NCBI RefSeq assembly: GCF_003591485.1
Contig: NZ_QZCF01000005.1
Location: forward strand, 396,922-460,921
DNA length: 64,000 nucleotides
Source of the DNA: Paenibacillus sp. 1011MAR3C5
GTDB taxonomy: Bacteria > Bacillota > Bacilli > Paenibacillales > Paenibacillaceae
Direction of reading: 5' to 3'
In this document: positions 17,151 through 25,940 of the stretch, piece after piece
Position numbering within the stretch: position 1 is the first letter of the stretch
Layout of the letters: each line of letters begins with the position of its first letter
The notes under the pieces: generated by a model
Seen by the model: the letters and a program-made list of their open reading frames with translations, nothing else
Told to the model about the DNA's origin: nothing
Database searches by the model: none
Position numbers and translations under genes: made by a program

Positions 17151-18089
17151 GTGAATCCCGAGATGTTGAGCACGGAAGTACTGGCTAATGTACAAGGAAT
17201 GAACACGTTCAAGACGATGCTGATCAGCATTGTGCTTGAAGCGATGCCGTTCCTATTGCTTGGAGTCGTGGTGTCGTCGCTGATGCAGGTGTATATTCCT
17301 GAACAATGGATTAAGCGGTTCATTCCGAAAAATCCGATATTGGGCGTGCTGGTCGCGAGCTTCTTAGGCATTTTGTTCCCTGTATGTGAATGCGGGCTCA
17401 TACCGGTCGTGAGGAGATTGATTGCGAAGGGTATGCCGCTGTACGCGGGAGTTGCCTTTTTCCTGGCCGGTCCGATTGTGAATCCCGTTGTCTACTCCGC
17501 TACATTCGTGGCGTTCCGGACGAATCCGGAAATGGTGTATGCACGTATGGGACTTGCTATTGCAGTCTCAGCCTGTATAGGCCTTATCATTTATCTGTTC
17601 GTCAAACGAAATCCTCTTAAGGATGCACGGGACGCGGTGCATGCTCATCATACGCACGGGGGCGCTCACTCCACAAAGAAGAAACATAAGCTCCAAGAGG
17701 CGATTCAGCATGGAGGCGGAGAGTTTTTTGACATGGGCAAGTATCTGATACTGGGCTCCTTTATTACAGCCTTGATCCAAGCGTTTATTCCGCGCTCCGA
17801 ATTAATAGACATCGGTCAAGGCGAATATACATCCCATCTCTTTATGATTGGCTTTGCCTACATACTTTCCCTTTGTTCCACAGCGGATGCTTTTGTCGCG
17901 GCTTCATTTATGAGCACCTTCTCCGCCACTTCACTTCTTACCTTCCTGGTGTTCGGGCCTATGATAGATTTGAAAGGAACGCTAATGCTGCTTTCCGCAT
18001 TCAAAGCCAGATTTGTCATCCTATTGATTGTGCTTGTCGCCATCATGGTTCCGGTGGGCGCTTTAGCCGTTGGCAAGTTTTATTTTTAA
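17151..18089 (+). CDS. YraQ/YcgR-type permease (ArsP/DUF318 family)
   Basis: Integral membrane permease, 312 residues as drawn. Diagnostic parts: EAMPFLLLGVVVSSLMQVYIP, FPVCECGLIPVVRRLIAKGMP, FFLAGPIVNPVVYSATFVAF, and in the second half CSTADAFVAASF and FGPMIDLKGTLMLL. A His-rich cytoplasmic loop (HAHHTHGGAHS) sits between the halves. The start is uncertain. GTG 17151 has no binding site, and the frame stays open upstream with a hydrophobic helix (NATFIIVIGLIIVIAVNP) just after a good AAGGAGG at 17068-17074, but no ATG/GTG/TTG occurs there in frame. The Zur box points to a role in zinc limitation. The next gene is its usual partner. Confidence 0.8.
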   Translation: MNPEMLSTEVLANVQGMNTFKTMLISIVLEAMPFLLLGVVVSSLMQVYIPEQWIKRFIPKNPILGVLVASFLGILFPVCECGLIPVVRRLIAKGMPLYAGVAFFLAGPIVNPVVYSATFVAFRTNPEMVYARMGLAIAVSACIGLIIYLFVKRNPLKDARDAVHAHHTHGGAHSTKKKHKLQEAIQHGGGEFFDMGKYLILGSFITALIQAFIPRSELIDIGQGEYTSHLFMIGFAYILSLCSTADAFVAASFMSTFSATSLLTFLVFGPMIDLKGTLMLLSAFKARFVILLIVLVAIMVPVGALAVGKFYF

Positions 18090-18112
18090 AGGGGAAGAGG
18101 GGATGAGCCGAC

Positions 18113-19159
18113 ATGCATGAGCATAAGAGTATGGGTATTCATTATTTGATTCGAGCTGGTATTCTGGCAGGCTTCGCTTTTTATGTTGTTAAACTGGTCA
18201 AGATCGATAAGCTGCAATACTACATTGTGCCTAAGATGATTCCGTACGTAAAGGTTACATCGATCGTGCTGTTTCTATTGGCAGTCTATTATATCTATTT
18301 GGCATTGCAGAGCACGCATCAGGGTGATGAATCGACGGAATGTGACTGCGGACATGCCCCTTCCGCCTCGATCAGCAAAAATATTATGATGTACGGGGTA
18401 TTCATCGTGCCTCTCCTCATGGGCTTCATGCTGCCTGACAAGATTATGGGCAGTGAAGTGGCTGCTGTGAAAGGAATGAATCTTAATGTAAGCAGTATTC
18501 AAACGCCAATCATGCCGACTGCGCCGCCACTGGCGGACGATAGGGAAGATGGCGTGCAAGACGATTCATTTGTTGCCATCATTAAGGAAAATTCTCTTAT
18601 TCCCGAGGATCGGTTGGCTACGATCGAGGATCAGCTGCGGGAAAATGATACCGGGAGCTCCGATCAGATGGAAGAGGCATTGTCCTCGGAGGACAAACTT
18701 GATGCCTTGTTCCCAACCGATGAATATACGGAGGAGTATGGGGATTTAGGGAAACAGCTGTATCCTAAAGATCGGATAACGGTAACGGAAGAGGGATTTC
18801 TGGAAATTATTACGGTCATCGATCTCTATCGTCAGCATTTCATAGGAAAGAAGCTGGAGATTAGCGGTTTTGTATATCGCGAGGACAAGATGGCTTCTAA
18901 TCAATTCGTCATCTCGCGTATGGCCATGACATGCTGTGCCGCTGATTCCATGCCTTACGGCATACTGGTGGAATCAAGCAGGGCGGCTAGCTACGCTGAA
19001 GATTCCTGGATGAAGCTAACAGGGATAATCGGCGTGACGGAATACGATGGTGTAGAAATCATTAGCTTGGAAGCTCAAAAGATCGAAATGATGGAAGCTC
19101 CGAAGGACCCGTATGTCTACCCGTATTTTGGTGATTTTGCTGATCTCGTTCAAGAATGA
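18113..19159 (+). CDS. TIGR03943/DUF1980 family protein (YcgQ-like partner of the permease)
   Basis: 348 residues with two or three N-terminal helices (YLIRAGILAGFAFYVVKL, VTSIVLFLLAVYYIYLALQS, MMYGVFIVPLLMGFMLP), a CDCGH metal-ligand-like motif between them, and a C-terminal soluble domain (ISGFVYREDKMASNQFVISRMAMTCCAADSMPYGILV) with a Cys-Cys pair. This pairing with a YraQ/YcgR permease is conserved in Bacillales and is thought to form a two-part transporter. The two genes lie 23 nt apart under one Zur-type promoter. Confidence 0.8.
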   Translation: MHEHKSMGIHYLIRAGILAGFAFYVVKLVKIDKLQYYIVPKMIPYVKVTSIVLFLLAVYYIYLALQSTHQGDESTECDCGHAPSASISKNIMMYGVFIVPLLMGFMLPDKIMGSEVAAVKGMNLNVSSIQTPIMPTAPPLADDREDGVQDDSFVAIIKENSLIPEDRLATIEDQLRENDTGSSDQMEEALSSEDKLDALFPTDEYTEEYGDLGKQLYPKDRITVTEEGFLEIITVIDLYRQHFIGKKLEISGFVYREDKMASNQFVISRMAMTCCAADSMPYGILVESSRAASYAEDSWMKLTGIIGVTEYDGVEIISLEAQKIEMMEAPKDPYVYPYFGDFADLVQE

Positions 19160-19252
19160 TGAGATGTGATGGAGAGGAATGTCATCAAGCGCTGCAGCGA
19201 TAACGGGACAAGAGAGAAACAAGCAGTATGAGCCGCGTGTAGAGCAGCATTG

Positions 19253-19286
19253 AAGGCTGGCATCGATCGATGATGCCAGCCTTTTG
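19253..19286 (+). terminator. Terminator of the Zur-controlled operon
   Basis: AAGGCTGGCATC (19253-19264) pairs perfectly with GATGCCAGCCTT (19272-19283) across a 7-nt loop, then TT. Confidence 0.85.
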
Positions 19287-19395
19287 GTATGCCGCGATAA
19301 TGAGACATTCGCGCTTCGAATCGTAGAGAGGGAAAGATTGTAAAGCGGTCGAATGACATAGGTGAAATTCAAAATATAGTCAGGAGGCAATGCCG

Positions 19396-21969
19396 ATGAT
19401 GATTAGTTCAAAACTGAAGATCCCGCTTACAGGCAGAACGTTAGTACCCAGGCCGAGGCTGATGCGTAAGCTTGATGAGGGGCTGCATGCCAAGCTGACG
19501 CTCGTCTCTGCGCCGGCTGGTTATGGCAAGACAACGGCTTTAAGCGACTGGGTGAAGCAGAGCAGCGCGCTTGCGGCATGGATATCGCTCGATAAGCTGG
19601 ATAATGACTGGAGCCAATTCTGGAGCTGTATGATCACATCTATTGGAAGTGCCATTCCAGGCTTCGGCCATTCGATTTCCTTCCTTCCGGAGAAAGAGAC
19701 GGCTGAATCCTATGAGACAGCGATGTGGTCACTGCTGGGGGAGATGAATCAAATAGCCGACGAGTTGGTTATAATCCTGGACGACTTTCATTTCATAGAA
19801 CTGCCTGTTATCCAAGAGTCGTTCAGATACTTGCTGGATCAGCTGCCCCGTCATATTCACTTCTATATCGCAAGCAGGAGGGATCTCGCGATACCGACCG
19901 CCCGTTTGCTGGCCCAAGGAGCTTTCCACCCTGTGACGATGCAGGATTTGCGCTTTGAATTGGACGAAGGAATGATGTATTTCAGGGATACCGCCGATCT
20001 ATCGCTAACCAAAGAGCAGGTGACGGAGCTATGCCAGCAGACAGAAGGGTGGGTGAGCGGGCTGCAGCTCGCTGCTATCAGGCTAAGAAGGAGCGCTAAC
20101 ATCGCGGAGTCCATCCGTCAATTTACTGGTCAGCAGGAACAGATAGCGGATTACTTGTTAGAAGAGGTTTTCCGGCATCTGGCCGCGCCGCTGCGCGAAT
20201 TTCTGCTGAAGACGTCCATACTGAGCCGAATGAACGCATCCTTGTGCCACGCTGTAACCGGTCACATGAACAGTCAAGATCACTTGGAGAGGCTTGAGCA
20301 TCTGAAGCTGTTTATAATCCCGCTCGATGAGCAGCGGAGCTGGTACCGTTATCACCATATGTTTGCCGAATTTCTGCAGCGGATGGCAGCCAGAACGAAT
20401 CCGGAACAGAGGCAGCAAGCTCATGTCTGCGCGGCGAATTGGCTGGAGGAACATGCGCATGACGAGGAAGCGGTGGAGCATTACATTAAAGGAGGGAGAG
20501 CAGAAGACGCTGTCCGGTTGATCGAAAAAAATCTGTCCGAGTTTATCCATACCAAAAGCTCCGTGTTAATGAATTGGATCGCCGCATTGCCCGCAAGGTC
20601 GTACACGGACAAGCCCATGATTGAAATGTTTTATATTTCCGTCCAGTTAACCGGAGGGGAATGGAGCAGCGCCCTTCAACGAGCCGAGCAAGCCCATATC
20701 CGATATCTAGCGCGTCAGGGTCAATGGCCAGAGGCGGAGTGGAAAATAATCATGGGCAATATCTATTTCTTTTGCGGGATTCTCTCTTATTTGCAAAGGG
20801 ACTTGCTGCGAACGTCGATGTATTTTGAACGATTAGATGAATATTTTTTGGAGGAGAATCATGGAGGCTATTTTCATACGATGGGGCGAACGCGGTATCA
20901 AGGCGAAGATAAGTTTAATGACCTGCTGACGTTGAATCACGACCTTCAGGCCATAGAGCCCTTTCTTCTGAGATGGTTGAAGGCTTGGGAAGATAAGGAG
21001 TATTTCCCCTTTATCGGGTACCTCTATGTTACTTACTGTAAATTATTATATGAGTGGGATCGTCTTGAAGAAGCGGAGCAGTACCTAGCCCAAGCAATGC
21101 AGCGGGCGGACTTGCCGTCATACGTACAGATATGGGTTCAATTAATATGCATCTCTGCACGGCTTCAACTGAAGCTGGGACATCCGGGGCAGGCATCAAA
21201 GCAGCTGTTGCAATTGAAATATACGATTGAATCTCCTGATTACGAATTAATAATGTGCAAAATCGAAGCCGAGCAAGCTAATCTGGCTCTGTGCCAAGGG
21301 TCTTATGATGTTGCCCTGGATTGGGCAGAAGAGTGCGGACTGGCGCCGACGGACAGGGTGTCGATGAATCGAATGTCAGAGTATCTCATTCTAGCCAGGG
21401 TGCTTGCGGCAGGCGGACGGTCGGAGGAAGCAATTAGCTTGCTTGAGAAGCTATATCGTGTTATCGATAAGGATAACCGCCTGCGAGAGCGCATCCGGGT
21501 GTTGATTGTCCAGTGTATCGCGCATCATTATTCAGGTCAGGCAGAGACCGCTTTGGTCAAATTAGGCACCGCGCTGCAATTGGCCGAATCTGGGCGATAT
21601 ATTCGCAGTTTTGCAGACGAAGGTCCAGTGATGGCCGAGCTACTGTCTTTATACTTAAAGAAGCAGCTGGACGGCAAGCTGCCTCAGGTCACACTGGCTT
21701 ATATCAAGCAGCTCCTGCATGCACTTCATAGCTCCAAGCAAGACGAAGCTTGGCTAAAGGGTGTACTGACCGGGCAAGAAATAAAGGTATTGCAATTGAT
21801 CAAGGACGGGTTGTTGAACAAGGAAATCGCTCATAAGCTGAACATTACAACTGAAACAGTAAAGTTTCATTTGAAGAATATATATAGAAAGCTGGGCGCG
21901 CATAACCGGGTGCAGGCTGTTCAGCTCGCCAATCAATGGCTTAACCGGGCAAACGCCACTTTGGAGTAA
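19396..21969 (+). CDS. MalT-like LuxR-family ATP-dependent regulator (LAL)
   Basis: Large STAND-type transcription factor, 857 residues from ATG 19396, which is 8 nt after AGGAGG (the ATG at 19390 is too close). It opens with the typical SKLKIPLTGRTLVPRPRLM segment, then Walker A APAGYGKTTA near residue 38, Walker B VIILDDFHFI near 128, a MalT-type winged region (YRYHHMFAEFLQRM), a long helical TPR-like sensor part, and a C-terminal LuxR helix-turn-helix (LTGQEIKVLQLIKDGLLNKEIAHKLN...TVKFHLKNIYRKL). Such proteins activate transcription when an inducer and ATP bind. It sits 198 nt upstream of the putative pore-forming protein gene, with MalT-box-like repeats between. Confidence 0.9.
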   Translation: MMISSKLKIPLTGRTLVPRPRLMRKLDEGLHAKLTLVSAPAGYGKTTALSDWVKQSSALAAWISLDKLDNDWSQFWSCMITSIGSAIPGFGHSISFLPEKETAESYETAMWSLLGEMNQIADELVIILDDFHFIELPVIQESFRYLLDQLPRHIHFYIASRRDLAIPTARLLAQGAFHPVTMQDLRFELDEGMMYFRDTADLSLTKEQVTELCQQTEGWVSGLQLAAIRLRRSANIAESIRQFTGQQEQIADYLLEEVFRHLAAPLREFLLKTSILSRMNASLCHAVTGHMNSQDHLERLEHLKLFIIPLDEQRSWYRYHHMFAEFLQRMAARTNPEQRQQAHVCAANWLEEHAHDEEAVEHYIKGGRAEDAVRLIEKNLSEFIHTKSSVLMNWIAALPARSYTDKPMIEMFYISVQLTGGEWSSALQRAEQAHIRYLARQGQWPEAEWKIIMGNIYFFCGILSYLQRDLLRTSMYFERLDEYFLEENHGGYFHTMGRTRYQGEDKFNDLLTLNHDLQAIEPFLLRWLKAWEDKEYFPFIGYLYVTYCKLLYEWDRLEEAEQYLAQAMQRADLPSYVQIWVQLICISARLQLKLGHPGQASKQLLQLKYTIESPDYELIMCKIEAEQANLALCQGSYDVALDWAEECGLAPTDRVSMNRMSEYLILARVLAAGGRSEEAISLLEKLYRVIDKDNRLRERIRVLIVQCIAHHYSGQAETALVKLGTALQLAESGRYIRSFADEGPVMAELLSLYLKKQLDGKLPQVTLAYIKQLLHALHSSKQDEAWLKGVLTGQEIKVLQLIKDGLLNKEIAHKLNITTETVKFHLKNIYRKLGAHNRVQAVQLANQWLNRANATLE

Positions 21970-21987
21970 CCCCAAGCTGCTAATAAG

Positions 21988-22042
21988 ATGCCCCACGTTA
22001 TGCCCCCCTAAATTTTTTGTTCAAACCTCCCCGTTCGGGGAG
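21988..22042 (+). promoter_or_regulatory. Candidate LAL operator array upstream of the pore-forming protein gene
   Basis: Two direct copies of ATGCCCC (21988-21994 and 22000-22006, 12 bp apart; GGGGCAT on the other strand) and a palindrome CTCCCC-GTTC-GGGGAG (22027-22042). G4-rich direct and inverted half-sites are typical of MalT-type regulators (MalT box GGGGAKGAGG). The assignment to the adjacent regulator is inference. Confidence 0.4.
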
Positions 22043-22167
22043 TTCATCCGAGATTGATCATCCTTTAAAGTAGAGCTTGCAGATATGGAATGGCCTGTCC
22101 GCTAACTCAGATGAACAACGACCATGTTATGCGAATAAATTCGGTGGAATAACAAGGAGGAAAGCTG

Positions 22168-23355
22168 ATGTTAGTCGAACAGCAAGCCGCAAATGAAAGC
22201 CAGACGCCCGTTGAGTTCATCACCTTGCGTGAGCAGTACCAGCTCGAATTAATTAAGGAGTACTACGATGCCTATTACTGGAGACCGCGTCTCCAAGCCG
22301 ATGAATACCGGATCGGCCACGTCTGTATCAATCAGACGGACAAAATGCCGACAAAGGAGGATCTGTTAGGGTTGTCGGCAGCTCCCCTGGTTGTGCGCAA
22401 TGCGGGGATGAGCGAGGTCTTGCAGCCACCGACGAGCTGGAAGCGGCTATTCCCGCCGCAAGAAAATGGGCCTTTAAAGAAAGGTCAGCTATGCCTCTAC
22501 CGACCGCAATCCAGCGAGCACTTCGTCGCACTTAGCGATGTAGCTGCAATCTTCGATGGGACGAACGAAACGAAATTCAACCCGGACCCGCATTTCCGCT
22601 GCGTCCACAAGGCATTGGTGCGGCATTCCGAGATCATGTCAAGCGAGATCTGGAAGGATAACGAGAGCACCTGGAACATTCAAGGCAGCGGGTTCTTTAT
22701 GTGGGCCCCGACCGAGGAGTTCCCGGATGATCTTCGCCCGTATGTCTTGAATTCGGGATCCATTATGAGCAACCTGCAGCTGGTGGATCTGGTCAGCACG
22801 CCATCCCGCGAGATAGAGCTGGTTCCGCAATATTTGATCCGAAGCAACTTCAACAATGAGTCCGACCAGAAGGTCATCCATACCTTTGAGGCAACCCGCA
22901 CAAAGAGCAATTCGGTCAGCGGCACCTGGCAGAGAACGGATGCTACACAGGTCGGGCTGAAATTTGGGCTGGAGGTTGAATTTGTCTTAAAGCTAAAAGC
23001 CGGACTCATCGCCGAAATGGAGCAGTCTACGAAGTATTCCTTCGAAAACTCGATTATCAAAACAGAAACGCATTCCGTAGGCGGCGGAACGACAGAGCTT
23101 CAGTCGACTACCTTCAGACAACTTTGCACGGTTGATGTCCCGCCTCAGGTCAATGTAGAGGTTAGCGCAGTCATCTACAAGGCCAAATACGATGTCACTT
23201 ATACGGGTAAACTTCTATTGAACTCGAACGCTCCGGGCGCCGAGCCGATCGAAATTATTGTTACAGGCACCTTCGCTCATCAGATTGATACGGAAGAGAC
23301 CTGGTGGGAAGTGACAAACGGAGAGTTCGTCGAGAAGAAGACGCTAGCGGTATAA
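22168..23355 (+). CDS. Putative pore-forming protein: Vps62-like N-terminus plus aerolysin/ETX-MTX2-like C-terminus
   Basis: 395 residues, no signal peptide. The N-terminal 150 residues carry WRPRLQADEYRIGHVCINQ and LCLYRPQSSEHFVALSDVA with RCVHKALV, resembling repeats of the Vps62/DUF946 family (pattern W.P..P.GY..LGDV). The C-terminal 180 residues alternate polar and hydrophobic residues: FEATRTKSNSVSGTWQRT, LKFGLEVEFVLKLKAGLIAE, KTETHSVGGGTTELQSTT, VDVPPQVNVEVSAVIYKAKY, the pattern of aerolysin-fold beta-pore toxins, with a Ser/Thr-rich candidate insertion hairpin. ATG follows AAGGAGGA. Monocistronic with its own terminator, next to a LAL regulator. Fold assignment is from sequence pattern only. 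Target and mode of release are unknown. Confidence 0.55.
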   Translation: MLVEQQAANESQTPVEFITLREQYQLELIKEYYDAYYWRPRLQADEYRIGHVCINQTDKMPTKEDLLGLSAAPLVVRNAGMSEVLQPPTSWKRLFPPQENGPLKKGQLCLYRPQSSEHFVALSDVAAIFDGTNETKFNPDPHFRCVHKALVRHSEIMSSEIWKDNESTWNIQGSGFFMWAPTEEFPDDLRPYVLNSGSIMSNLQLVDLVSTPSREIELVPQYLIRSNFNNESDQKVIHTFEATRTKSNSVSGTWQRTDATQVGLKFGLEVEFVLKLKAGLIAEMEQSTKYSFENSIIKTETHSVGGGTTELQSTTFRQLCTVDVPPQVNVEVSAVIYKAKYDVTYTGKLLLNSNAPGAEPIEIIVTGTFAHQIDTEETWWEVTNGEFVEKKTLAV

Positions 23356-23420
23356 ATGACGGAGCTAACGCGTGTGCAGTCATCATTCACTGGATGGATC
23401 GTAATCAAGTAAATCGAATA

Positions 23421-23454
23421 CAGCCCTCATCTGAATGCAGGACGAGGGCTGTTT
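23421..23454 (+). terminator. Terminator of the pore-forming protein gene
   Basis: CAGCCCTCATC (23421-23431) pairs with GACGAGGGCTG (one mismatch), followed by TTT. Confidence 0.75.
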
Positions 23455-23572
23455 GACGATTGTTATGAACTTATAATAAAAAGCAATTGAAAAGAAATCT
23501 AGCAGCCGAACTTCATGCTATAATAATTGTCGTAGGAAAGCAGTCTACTTCAGCCATCTAGGAGGTTATGTA

Positions 23573-24007
23573 ATGGGAGCAGATAGTCCGGTAACAATAA
23601 CAGTGGAAGCAATCGTCCCTTCTTCAGTCGAGCGTATATGGAGCTATTGGACAGAGCCGGAGCATATTAAGCAGTGGAATAAGGCTTCGGACGACTGGCA
23701 TACGCCCTACGCCGAAAATGATCTAAGAGCCGGCGGTAAATTTGTTTCCAGAATGGAAGCAAAGGACGGCAGCTTCGGATTTGATTTTGGCGGCGTCTAT
23801 GACGAAGTGAATGTCAACGAGAGTATCTCCTATACGCTTGGCGATGGCAGACAAGTGAAGATTGTGTTCACTCGTGAAGGAAATGACACTAAGGTCATTG
23901 AAACCTTCGAAGCGGAAGCAACCAATTCCGTAGAGATGCAGCAAGCCGGGTGGCAGGCGATCCTGGATCAATTCAAAAAATATGTAGAAACAGCTGAACA
24001 ACAGTAA
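23573..24007 (+). CDS. SRPBCC/AHSA1-domain protein
   Basis: 144 residues of the START-like helix-grip fold used for small hydrophobic ligands. Typical segments: ITVEAIVPSSVERIWSYWTEPEHIKQWNKASDDWHT near the N-terminus, GGKFVSRMEAKDGS, and the final helix QQAGWQAILDQFKKYVE. Start ATG follows AGGAGG. Stand-alone gene with its own terminator. Ligand unknown. Two more proteins of this fold lie in the window (near 51.0 and 58.4 kb). Confidence 0.85.
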   Translation: MGADSPVTITVEAIVPSSVERIWSYWTEPEHIKQWNKASDDWHTPYAENDLRAGGKFVSRMEAKDGSFGFDFGGVYDEVNVNESISYTLGDGRQVKIVFTREGNDTKVIETFEAEATNSVEMQQAGWQAILDQFKKYVETAEQQ

Positions 24008-24024
24008 ATACCTGTTGCAGCCCG

Positions 24025-24060
24025 AGCGCATGCCGACAATGGCATGCGCTTTACTTATTT
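24025..24060 (+). terminator. Terminator of the SRPBCC gene
   Basis: Perfect 10-bp stem AGCGCATGCC (24025-24034) / GGCATGCGCT (24041-24050), then TTACTTATTT. Confidence 0.8.
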
Positions 24061-24165
24061 GTGCGGAGCGAATTAGCGTCATACGATCGATGGGATAGTT
24101 TTCCTATAATCATCCTTCACCGCCCCCAAATGCTAGAATGAATACGGATAGGGGGAGTCATCAAT

Positions 24166-24699
24166 ATGGATTTGAATACAGAGCGATTAAGCATTAGCAA
24201 GTTTCGTTTAGAAGACTGGCGTGTTGTTCTAGCCTATACGTCCGACCGTCATGTGATGGAATATATGCCTGACGGCATATTTCAGGAACAGGATGCGAAG
24301 GCTTTTGTGAAGCAGAACATGGGTGAGCATGCAGAGAAATTCGCCGTCCGACTAAAGGAGAGGGATGTGCTGATCGGCCATATGGTTTTTCATAAATGGT
24401 ATGGCGAGAATACGTATGAGATTGGCTGGGTGTTCCATCCGAATTATCACAATAATGGGTTTGCGACCGAGGCTGCCAAAGCGGTGGTCAACTATGCATT
24501 CGTGGTATTGAACGCCCATCGCGTCATCGCGACTTGCCAGCCGGAGAATATTCCGTCATATCGCATTATGGAGAAGATTGGAATGCGAAGGGAAGCTCAC
24601 TTTAGAAAGTGTATCCCTGCTCATTACAAGACGGGTGGAGGATGGTGGGATGAGTATTTTTACGCGATCTTAGCAGAAGAATGGAAGGCGGAGTTTTGA
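24166..24699 (+). CDS. GNAT family N-acetyltransferase (RimJ/RimL-like)
   Basis: 177 residues. The order TERLSISKFRLEDWRVV at the start, IGWVFHPNYHNNGFATEAAKAVVNYAF in the middle (acetyl-CoA binding loop of the R/Q-x-x-G-x-G/A kind, here HNNGFA), then NIPSYRIMEKIGMRREAHFRKC is typical of RimJ/L-like acetyltransferases that modify N-terminal or small-molecule amines. ATG preceded by GGGGGAG. Monocistronic. Substrate unknown. Confidence 0.85.
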   Translation: MDLNTERLSISKFRLEDWRVVLAYTSDRHVMEYMPDGIFQEQDAKAFVKQNMGEHAEKFAVRLKERDVLIGHMVFHKWYGENTYEIGWVFHPNYHNNGFATEAAKAVVNYAFVVLNAHRVIATCQPENIPSYRIMEKIGMRREAHFRKCIPAHYKTGGGWWDEYFYAILAEEWKAEF

Positions 24700-24716
24700 G
24701 ACTCTAAGGATTAGAT

Positions 24717-24747
24717 GGCAGGCGGTCAACAAGACCGGCTGCCTTTT
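24717..24747 (+). terminator. Terminator of the GNAT gene
   Basis: GGCAGGCGGTC (24717-24727) pairs with GACCGGCTGCC (24733-24743), then TTTT. Confidence 0.85.
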
Positions 24748-24897
24748 AATTGTGGTTTGAGAATGGCCTTATAGTGTGGAATAATGATTAGGAGTGGAAT
24801 ATTGGTAGAATTCGGATGGTATTAGATATAAATATACGGTTTGAATCGTAAAATATTTGAAGCGAATGACTATGGAATTAGAGAGGAGTGATACCTA

Positions 24898-25764
24898 ATG
24901 AATGTTGATAACAGGCTTATCGCTGTTGTGACAGGAGCTACCGGAGGAATGGGCAGGGAAACGGCAGCGCTGCTCGCGGCGAAGCATGGAATGAAGGTCT
25001 TCCTTATGGGACGGAACCGGGAGAAGGGAATGGAGGCTGTCCGATATGTGAACGATCGCAGCGGACGGGAAGACGCACAATTCATATATTGCGATCTGGC
25101 TTCACTTGCCAGCATAAAGACAACGGCAGAAGTGTTGGCTGCAGCATGCGAGCGAATCGATGTGCTCGTCAACAATGCAGGCGTCGTAACGATTCGAAGA
25201 GAGGAAACGGAGGATGGCTTCGAGCGGCAGCTTGGCGTCAACCACCTGGGACATTTTGTTCTGACGGGACGACTCCTTCCTTTGCTTGCGAAAAGCGAGG
25301 CAGGACGGATTGTCGTTGTGTCCTCCGGCGCGCATAAAATCGGACAAATGGATTATGACGATCCGCAGTTGTCCAAGCGATTCACGGTTTGGGGAGCTTA
25401 CGGACGCTCCAAGATGGCCAATATTTGGTTTACAAAAGAGCTGGCACGCCGTTTGGCGCGTACGTCGATTACGGTCAATGCACTTCATCCTGGCGCAGTG
25501 TCTACGGATATTGGCGTCAACCGGAACACCGGCTTTGGTACTTTGGTGCATCGTGTGCTCCGTCCGTTCTTTCTGTCACCAGAGCAAGGATCGGCTACCG
25601 CAGTCTACCTGGCGACATCTTCCGATATTCATCGGACTAGCGGAGGGTACTACTATAAGCAAAAGCTTGCGCCAGTTACGACACGCGCAGGTGATGCAGA
25701 GCAAGCCAGCCGCTTCTGGAGCTGGAGCGAGAAAGTGACTGGCTTTCATTGGCCGGAGCTATAA
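24898..25764 (+). CDS. Short-chain dehydrogenase/reductase (retinol-dehydrogenase-like)
   Basis: 288 residues. The NAD(P)-binding motif TGATGGMGRE near residue 13, NNAG motif VNNAGVV near 90, catalytic Ser in VVVSSGAHK and YGRSK (Tyr-x-x-x-Lys) near 170, then HPGAVSTDIG, show a classical SDR of the retinol dehydrogenase/WW-oxidoreductase type. Arg in the GRNREKG loop favours NADPH. Own ribosome binding site GAGAGGAG and own terminator. Substrate unknown. Confidence 0.9.
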   Translation: MNVDNRLIAVVTGATGGMGRETAALLAAKHGMKVFLMGRNREKGMEAVRYVNDRSGREDAQFIYCDLASLASIKTTAEVLAAACERIDVLVNNAGVVTIRREETEDGFERQLGVNHLGHFVLTGRLLPLLAKSEAGRIVVVSSGAHKIGQMDYDDPQLSKRFTVWGAYGRSKMANIWFTKELARRLARTSITVNALHPGAVSTDIGVNRNTGFGTLVHRVLRPFFLSPEQGSATAVYLATSSDIHRTSGGYYYKQKLAPVTTRAGDAEQASRFWSWSEKVTGFHWPEL

Positions 25765-25779
25765 AGCATGTTGGGGAAG

Positions 25780-25808
25780 AAGCCGCAGGAAAGTACGCGG
25801 CTTTTTTT
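25780..25808 (+). terminator. Terminator of the SDR gene
   Basis: AAGCCGC (25780-25786) pairs with GCGGCTT (25797-25803), followed by a T-run. Confidence 0.8.
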
Positions 25809-25940
25809 CTGTAGGATTCAGCCTTAAGTGAGGTCCTGCAACCCTTAGGTGTGCGTTAACGTCAAGAAATAGAGCCGAATTTTGACGGTTAATATACAAG
25901 GCTGAACAAGAGAGGGTGTATCGTCGTTCGACTAAAATGG

